DNA of 64,000 nucleotides from Cherax quadricarinatus (Eukaryota; Arthropoda; Malacostraca; Decapoda; Parastacidae), in assembly GCF_038502225.1 (NCBI RefSeq), contig NW_027195394.1, positions 7,501 to 71,500 of the forward strand, in the 5' to 3' direction. Under the pieces are notes generated by a model. The model saw nothing but the letters and a program-made list of their open reading frames with translations. It made no database searches and was not told the DNA's origin. Below, one piece after another: positions 58,251-64,000 of this stretch. Position numbers and translations under genes: made by a program. Positions within the stretch are counted from its first letter, which is position 1. Every line of letters begins with the position of its first letter.

Positions 58251-59570
58251 AGCATTGAGTCTGTTTGCTGTTTCTGTTGGTGGGAGTTGGGGTTCATCTG
58301 ATTTTGCTAATTTTATTTCGCTATGTCGTGATATCTTTTTTGTTCCCAGAATTTCTGATAGGGTCTTCCAGGTCTTTTTTATATCACCTCGTATGGAGGA
58401 ATATAGCAAATAATATTGTTGCAGTAATAACACCAGGAGGCAGCTCTGATGAAAACTCACACTCACACGAGCTTTTAAATCTCTGCACAAAATTCAATTT
58501 AAACCAGCAAATAATAAGAGCCTACTAGACTGGAGAATACACTAGACCTCATCTTCATTAACAATGATGATCTGATAAGAAATGTCACCATATCAAAAAC
58601 AATATACTCAGATCACAACATAATTGAGGTTCAGGCATGTATGCGTGGAGCCCCAGACCGACATAATGAGACTAGTCACGAGGGAGCATTCACCAAATTC
58701 AACTTCAATAACAAAAACATAAAGTGGGACCAAGTAAACCAAGTCCTAACCGATATAAGCTGGGAAGATATACTAAGCAAAACAGACCCCAACTTATGCC
58801 TAGAACAGATTAACTCGGTGGCACTCGATGTATGCACAAGGCTTATTCCTCTAAGAAAAAGGAGGAGTAGATGTAAAATAGAAAGAGACAGGCGCTCCCT
58901 TTACAGGCGACGGAAAAGAATAACAGAGCGGCTAAAAGAGGTCAATATATCTGAAATGCGTAGGGAGACACTGGTCAGAGAAATAGCAAGCATCGAACTT
59001 AAGCTAAAAGAATCCTTTAGGAGTCAGGAATCGCGGGAAGAACTAAAAGCCATAAATGAAATCGAAAGAAACCCAAAGTATTTCTTCTCCTATGCCAAAT
59101 CAAAATCGAGAACAACGTCCAGTATTGGGCCCCTACTTAAACAAGATGGGTCCTACACAGATGACAGCAAGGAAATGAGTGAGCTACTCAAGTCCCAATA
59201 TGACTCAGTTTTTAGCAAGCCGCTAACCAGACTGAGAGTCGAAGATCAAAATGAATTTTTTTATGAGAGAGCCACAAAATTTGATTAACACAAGCCTATC
59301 CGATGTTATCCTGACGCCAAATGACTTCGAACAGGCGATAAATGACATGCCCATGCACTCTGCCCCAGGGCCAGACTCATGGAACTCTGTGTTCATCAAG
59401 AACTGCAAGAAGCCCCTATCACGAGCCTTTTCCATCCTATGGAGAGGGAGCATGGACACGGGGGTCGTCCCAAAGTTACTAAAAACAACAGACATAGCCC
59501 CACTCCACAAAGGGGGCAGTAAAGCAACAGCAAAGAACTACAGACCAATAACACTAACATCCCATATCAT

Positions 59571-59746
59571 GTAAAGTAAAAGGACACAAGTGCAACTAAT
59601 GTGACATTTATTGTGGCAATGTTTCGCTCTCCAGGAGCTTTATCAAGCTCCTGGAGAGCGAAACGTTGCCACAATAAATGTCACATTAGTTGCACTTGTG
59701 TCCTTTTACTTTACATATTGTCGGTAATTCTACCAACTTTATTACA
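59571..59746. mobile_element. Palindromic retroposon P1, copy B
   Basis: A 176-bp insertion with the 12-bp duplication atcccatatcat (59559-59570, 59747-59758). Same arms as copy A but with the central loop lost, so the arms abut at gctttatcaagctcc. The minus-strand arm keeps TTGATAA-A-GCTC...GAGC-GAA but has ACAT in place of ACGT. The right end (ttacatattgtcggtaattc ...) matches copy A in reverse. Confidence 0.85.
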
Positions 59747-61168
59747 ATCCCATATCATAAAAATCTTTGAAAGGGTCCTAAGAAGCAAGATCACCACCCA
59801 TCTAGAAACCCATCAGTTACACAACCCAGGGCAACATGGGTTTAGAACAGGTCGCTCCTGTCTGTCTCAACTATTGGATCACTACGACAAGGTCCTAAAT
59901 GCACTAGAAGACAAAAAGAATGCAGATGTAATATATACAGACTTTGCAAAAGCCTTCGACAAGTGTGACCATGGCGTAATAGCGCACAAAATGCGTGCTA
60001 AAGGAATAACAGGAAAAGTCGGTCGATGGATCTATAATTTCCTCACTAACAGAACACAGAGAGTAGTCGTCAACAGAGTAAAGTCCGAGGCAGCTACGGT
60101 GAAAAGCTCTGTTCCACAAGGCACAGTACTCGCTCCCATCTTGTTCCTCATCCTCATATCCGACATAGACAAGGATGTCAGCCACAGCACCGTGTCTTCC
60201 TTTGCAGATGACACCCGAATCTGCATGACAGTGTCTTCCATTGCAGACACTGCAAGGCTCCAGGCGGACATCAACCAAATCTTTCAGTGGGCTGCAGAAA
60301 ACAATATGAAGTTCAACGATGAGAAATTTCAATTACTCAGATATGGTAAACATGAGGAAATTAAATCTTCATCAGAGTACAAAACAAATTCTGGCCACAA
60401 AATAGAGCGAAACACCAACGTCAAAGACCTGGGAGTGATCATGTCAGAGGATCTCACCTTCAAGGACCATAACATTGTATCAATCGCATCTGCTAGAAAA
60501 ATGACAGGATGGATAATGAGAACCTTCAAAACTAGGGAGGCCAAGCCCATGATGACACTCTTCAGGTCACTTGTTCTATCTAGGCTGGAGTATTGCTGCA
60601 CACTAACAGCACCTTTCAAGGCAGGTGAAATTGCCGACCTAGAAAATGTACAGAGAACTTTCACGGCGCGCATAACGGAGATAAAACACCTCAATTACTG
60701 GGAGCGCTTGAGGTTCCTAAACCTGTATTCCCTGGAACGCAGGAGGGAGAGATACATGATTATATACACCTGGAAAATCCTAGAGGGACTAGTACCGAAC
60801 TTGCACACGAAAATCACTCACTACGAAAGCAAAAGACTTGGCAGACGATGCACCATCCCCCCAATGAAAAGCAGGGGTGTCACTAGCACGTTAAGAGACC
60901 ATACATAAGTGTCAGGGGCCCGAGACTGTTCAACTGCCTCCCAGCACACATAAGGGGGATTACCAACAGACCCCTGGCAGTCTTCAAGCTGGCACTGGAC
61001 AAGCACCTAAAGTCAGTTCCTGATCAGCCGGGCTGTGGCTCGTACGTTGGTTTGCGTGCAGCCAGCAGCAACAGCCTGGTTGATCAGGCTCTGATCCACC
61101 AGGAGGCCTGGTCACAGACCGGGCCGCGGGGGCGTTGACCCCCGGAACTCTCTCCAGGTAAACACCAG

Positions 61169-62165
61169 GTATGGAGCAGTTGCTTACCTTCAATGTAATA
61201 GTGTTATTTCTCTTGTTATGTCTAAGGCTAAAGTGTCTCCAATTAAATCACGCACCTTGCCTCAGTTGGAATTAACAGCCATTTATGTAGGTGTCAAATT
61301 AGCTAATTATATAAGAAATAAGTTGCAGGAGATAAATATTAGCGACACTGTAATTTGGTCTGATAATGAGGTATCCTTACAATGGATTCATAATGGAAAC
61401 AGTAAAATTGTGTACGTACAAAACAGAGTCGCTGAAATTAATCAGATGCAAGAGAAGTATAATAGTTTGGGTCAGCATATGTTAACATTTAATCATATAC
61501 CTGGTGAGGAGAATCCAGCTGATTTCTTGTCTCGAGGTTTACCTTATGCTAAATTTGTAAATGCTGTATCATGGTTTAAAGGACCGAGTTGGTTGGTAAA
61601 TAAAGCTAATTGGCCTGTACAAAAGGCGTATATTGCTCCTGTTGAAATTACTCTGACCACCGCTCCAATAGTTTGTCCTCCCTTAGCCATTGATATAAAT
61701 AGGTATTCTTCTTTACCCAAACTAATCAATGTAACTAAGTTGGTGTTTAAATTTCTAAACAAGATGAATATTTCATTTAAGTTTTCACATCCTCTTGAAT
61801 ATTGGATAAAGAGGGTACAGGGGGAAATCTATGGAAGTGAGATTAAATTGATGATGGAAAGAAAAATTGTGAAAGGTTCCATAATAGAGAAATTGGGGCT
61901 GTATTTAGAGAACAATGTAATTAGGTGCAGAGGTACGTTACAAAATGCTGAATTGGATGATTATGCTAAACACCCTATCTTACTGCCCAAAACTCATCAT
62001 CTAACAAATTTAATTGTTCTAAATGCCCATAAAAATGTAATGCATGGTGGGGTACAAGATACCTTAAATTGTATTAGGGAAACTTTCTGGATTCCACAAG
62101 GACGGCAAAGTGTAAAAAGGGTGATTAAATCTTGTGTAATATGTCGCCGTGTGGATGCCAGATCC
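61169..62165 (+). pseudogene. pol: BEL/Pao pol: RNase H and integrase N-terminus
   Basis: Resumes with YGAVAYLQCNSV, then the RNase H core (LPQLELTAIYVGVKLANYIR, VIWSDNEVSLQWI, HIPGEENPADFLSRG). The integrase zinc finger has NAHKNVMHGGVQDTL (His pair) and KSCVICRRVDARSY (Cys pair). Cut at about 62165 by a LINE B fragment. The frame is open from 61218 to that point. Confidence 0.9.
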
Positions 62166-62258
62166 TACAGACCAGGCTCTGATCCACCAGGAGGCCTGGT
62201 CTCAGACCGGGCCGCGGGAGCGTTGACCCCCGGAACTCTCTCCAGGTAAACTCCAGGT
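62166..62258 (+). mobile_element. LINE B 3' fragment B5 in BEL/Pao
   Basis: About 93 bp from agaccaggctctgatccacc to the family terminus ctccaggtaaactccaggta. It separates two parts of the integrase, which continues at MYPGPPPLPKECVQL. Confidence 0.85.
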
Positions 62259-62490
62259 ATATGTACCCAGGTCCTCCACCATTGCCAAAGGAGTGTGTAC
62301 AATTAGTGAAACCATTTTATGTAACTGGTGTAGACTATAGTGGTCCAATAATTTTAACAGGTACGTCAAATGGTGTTCCACTGAAAGTGTATGTTTGTTT
62401 GTTCACCTGTACTGCTACTAGGGCAGTTCATTTAGAAATGGCACAGGACTTGTCTGCAGAACAGTTTATACAGCTGTTTTGAAAATTTGC
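62259..62490 (+). pseudogene. pol: BEL/Pao integrase, catalytic part 1
   Basis: PGPPPLPKECVQLVKPFYVT then GVDYSGPIILTGTSNG (first catalytic Asp) and CLFTCTATRAVHLEMAQDLS, ending EQFIQLF at a TGA (62480-62482). Interrupted by fragment B6. Confidence 0.9.
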
Positions 62491-62560
62491 AGGAGGCCTG
62501 GTCACAGACCGGGCCGCGGGGGCGTTGACCCCCGGAACTCTCTCCAGGTAAACTCCAGGA
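62491..62560 (+). mobile_element. LINE B 3' fragment B6 in BEL/Pao (about 70 bp)
   Basis: caggaggcctggtcacagac through ccccggaactctctccaggt to the end. The shortest family B copy here. Confidence 0.85.
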
Positions 62561-63025
62561 GATCCTGTCCGAGGTTGGTGATTTCGGATAATGCCACAAA
62601 TTTTGTAGCAGGTGCTCAACACTTGATAGAATTAAATAATAGTAACGATGTTCAATCTCTGTTAACCCAGCGAGGGTGTACCTGGTAATTTATTACTCCT
62701 AGAGCCCCTTGGCAGGGGGGGCTGTACGAAAGACTGATAGGCACAGTGAAGAGATGTCTCCGCAAAGTACTACACTGGAAGAGAATTAATTTGGAAGAAT
62801 TCTGTGCAGTGTTAGTGGAGGCAGAAAATCGTATAAATAATAGGCCTCTCTCGTACATGAGTGATACACCTGATGCAGATGTATTAACACCTTCTCACCT
62901 AATATGTGGAAGGAAATTGGAAGCTGCCCCTGTCTATAGAGATAATCCGGAAGAAAGTGATGAAATTACAATGATGCGGCAGTGTTGTGTAATAAATTTA
63001 AAATGTTAAATAAAGTAATTGATCA
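62561..63025 (+). pseudogene. pol: BEL/Pao integrase, catalytic part 2
   Basis: CPRLVISDNATNFVAGAQHL (second Asp), TAA at 62686, then WQGGLYERLIGTVKRCLRK (catalytic Glu region, with a G-run indel near 62715) and ENRINNRPLSYMSDTPDADV, typical of BEL integrases. Interrupted by fragment B7. Confidence 0.85.
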
Positions 63026-63690
63026 CTATGAGAACCTTCAAAACTAGGGAGGCCAAACCCATGATGACACTCTTCAGGTCACTTGTTCTATCTAGGCTGG
63101 AATATTGCTGCACACTAACAGCACCTTTCAAGGCAGGTGAAATTGCTGACCTAGAGAATGTACAGAGAACCTTCACGGCATGCATAACGGAGATAAAACA
63201 CCTCAATTACTGGGAGCGCTTGAGGTTCCTAAACCTGTATTCCCTGGAACGCAGGAGGGAGAGATACATGATTATATACACCTGGAAAATCCTAGAGGGA
63301 CTAGTACCGAACTTGCACACGAAAATCACTCAATACGAAAGCAAAAGACTTGGCAGACGATGCACCATCCCCCCAATGAAAAGCAGGGGTGTCACTAGCA
63401 CGTTAAGAGACCATACAGTAAGTGTCAGGGGCCCGAGACTGTTCAACTGCCTCCCAGCATACATAAGGGGGATTACCAACAGACCCCTGGCAGTCTTCAA
63501 GCTGGCACTGGACAAGCACCTAAAGTCGGTTCCTGACCAGCCGGGCTGTGGCTCGTACGTTGGTTTGCGTGCAGCCAGCAGCAACAGCCTGGTTGATCAG
63601 GCTCTGATCCACCAGGAGGCCTGGTCACAGACCGGGCCGTGGGGGCGTTGACCCCCGGAACTCTCTCCAGGTAAACTCCAGATAAACTGG
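63026..63690 (+). mobile_element. LINE B 3' fragment B7 in BEL/Pao (665 bp)
   Basis: From tatgagaaccttcaaaacta to the family terminus. Almost identical to 60516-61168 of B1. The ORF2 C-terminus is open (MRTFKTREAKPMMTLFRSLV ... to WSQTGPWGR, TGA at 63649) and shows the base missing in B1 near 60904. Only about 38 bp of 3' UTR follow the stop. Confidence 0.9.
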
Positions 63691-64000
63691 TCTAATGTGT
63701 GGCATAAGGAATATCTTCTTACACTACGTGAACACTTTTATGGTGCGATAGAGGCAGTAAATCGACAGATCATTCAACCAGGTGACATTGTGTTAATTGA
63801 CACTGAACAACATCGAACATTGTGGCCTCTGGGCAAAGTATTGACATTGTACCCAAATGCACAAGGTGTTGTCAGGAATGTCAAAGTGTTGTGTCGTGGC
63901 CAGGAAAGTTTACGCACAATTAATAAATTGATTCCCTTGGAATTAGGTGTTCAATCAAACATAAATGAAAATCTGAGGGAAAGTGACACGAGTGATATGG
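63691..64000 (+). pseudogene. pol: BEL/Pao pol C-terminus (runs off the window)
   Basis: The frame WHKEYLLTLREHFYGAIEAV, then PGDIVLIDTEQHRTLWPLGK and VRNVKVLCRGQESLRTINKL: the C-terminal integrase module of BEL/Pao (the W.. EYL.. L and GD.VLI motifs). Continues beyond 64000. Confidence 0.85.

Larger units (their letters stand above)
56000..58393 (-). pseudogene. LINE family A, copy A2, inserted in LINE B1
   Basis: Minus strand. Read from its truncated 5' end (58393, in GDIKKTWKTLSE), it is interrupted by a LINE A tail (58062-58250) and continues GNYPNTLFLAPTNLYEVSL. The RT (57737-57240) has NNYRPISNLHPLSKIFEKLI, IFIDLRKAFDTVDHDLLHVK and VGVPQGSVLGPLLFLLYIND. A 43-bp micro-insertion breaks it just before LFADDITYVF (57200). 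The C-terminus (57258-56368) ends with the stop near 56368, and the (TTTA)n tail lies at 56000. It keeps the AWGSTT Trp that is a stop in copy A1. Confidence 0.9.
55186..61168 (+). mobile_element. LINE family B, main copy B1, inserted in BEL/Pao
   Basis: A 6-kb insertion containing about 3.4 kb of LINE B plus nested elements. The endonuclease starts FFFANIQGLKPA and AFTETHIKDHLD (55220-55380) and is split by a solo LTR. It continues LLLGDFNLSHLK (55965-55997), is split by LINE A2, and resumes at 58394 with EYSKNIVAVITPGGSS. The linker/RT runs 58641-59574, is split by P1 copy B, and resumes at 59747: HNPGQHGFRTGRSCLSQLLD, YTDFAKAFDKCDHGVI, SSVPQGTVLAPILFLILISD, SSFADDTRI, SRLEYCCTLTAPFKAGEIAD. 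A G13 run near 55740, TGA/TAA at 59286, and one lost base near 60904 break the ORF. The 3' end is ctctccaggtaaacaccagg. Confidence 0.9.

Overview
The window is eukaryotic, repeat-dominated DNA. I find no host protein-coding gene, rRNA or functional tRNA gene. The mix of elements (Ty3/gypsy and BEL/Pao LTR retroelements, several CR1/Jockey-group LINEs, pogo/Tigger DNA transposons, tRNA-derived SINEs, ATT/GT/AT microsatellites) fits a large arthropod genome. Several repeats look like families I associate with decapod crustaceans (crayfish, lobster, shrimp); that last step is recollection, not a search.

Layout. 1-5510: a Ty3/gypsy element entering at the end of gag, with pol in the -1 frame, split by a 200-bp palindromic insertion, and a candidate 3' LTR. 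5562-6172: a 0.6-kb polypyrimidine tract plus an ATT run. 7.1-11.2 kb: a SINE, a Tigger-type MITE, a 1.49-kb foldback element and a palindromic retroposon. 11.36-13.41 kb: a Tigger-type transposon with a broken transposase (T1). 13.85-17.96 kb: two LINE fragments on the minus strand. 18.0-18.9 kb: a composite SINE and an interspersed repeat. About 19-29 kb: ten kilobases with no recognisable gene or element. 29.3-34.1 kb: a second Tigger element (T2) split by a LINE and followed by an inverted copy of its own 3' end. 34.6-35.8 kb: a CR1-like LINE fragment holding a 632-bp near-perfect palindrome. 36.9-41.6 kb: a long copy of LINE family A with repeated 5' UTR units. 42.8-50.7 kb: nested LINE fragments. 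50.7-53.3 kb: a CR1-like LINE with an 867-codon open frame. 53.3 kb to the end: a BEL/Pao element into which LINE family B has inserted four times, the largest copy itself carrying a solo LTR, a LINE A copy and a palindromic retroposon.

How the parts relate. Nesting gives relative ages: BEL/Pao, then LINE B, then LINE A / solo LTR / palindromic element, then small LINE-A tails. Several insertions can be dated this way because a homologous unfilled site is present in the same window.

Most interesting signal. Three different palindromic repeat families (called P1, P2, P3 here; five copies) each carry 10-14 bp target duplications and place the same hammerhead-ribozyme-like core in their arms: a CUGAUGA-like box, a 4-5 bp stem II, then GAA-ACGU-H. 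In the best copy (P2 at 34811-35442) every core nucleotide matches and stem I can pair. These look like small non-autonomous retroelements of the Penelope/retrozyme type. That is an inference needing a covariance search and a cleavage test.
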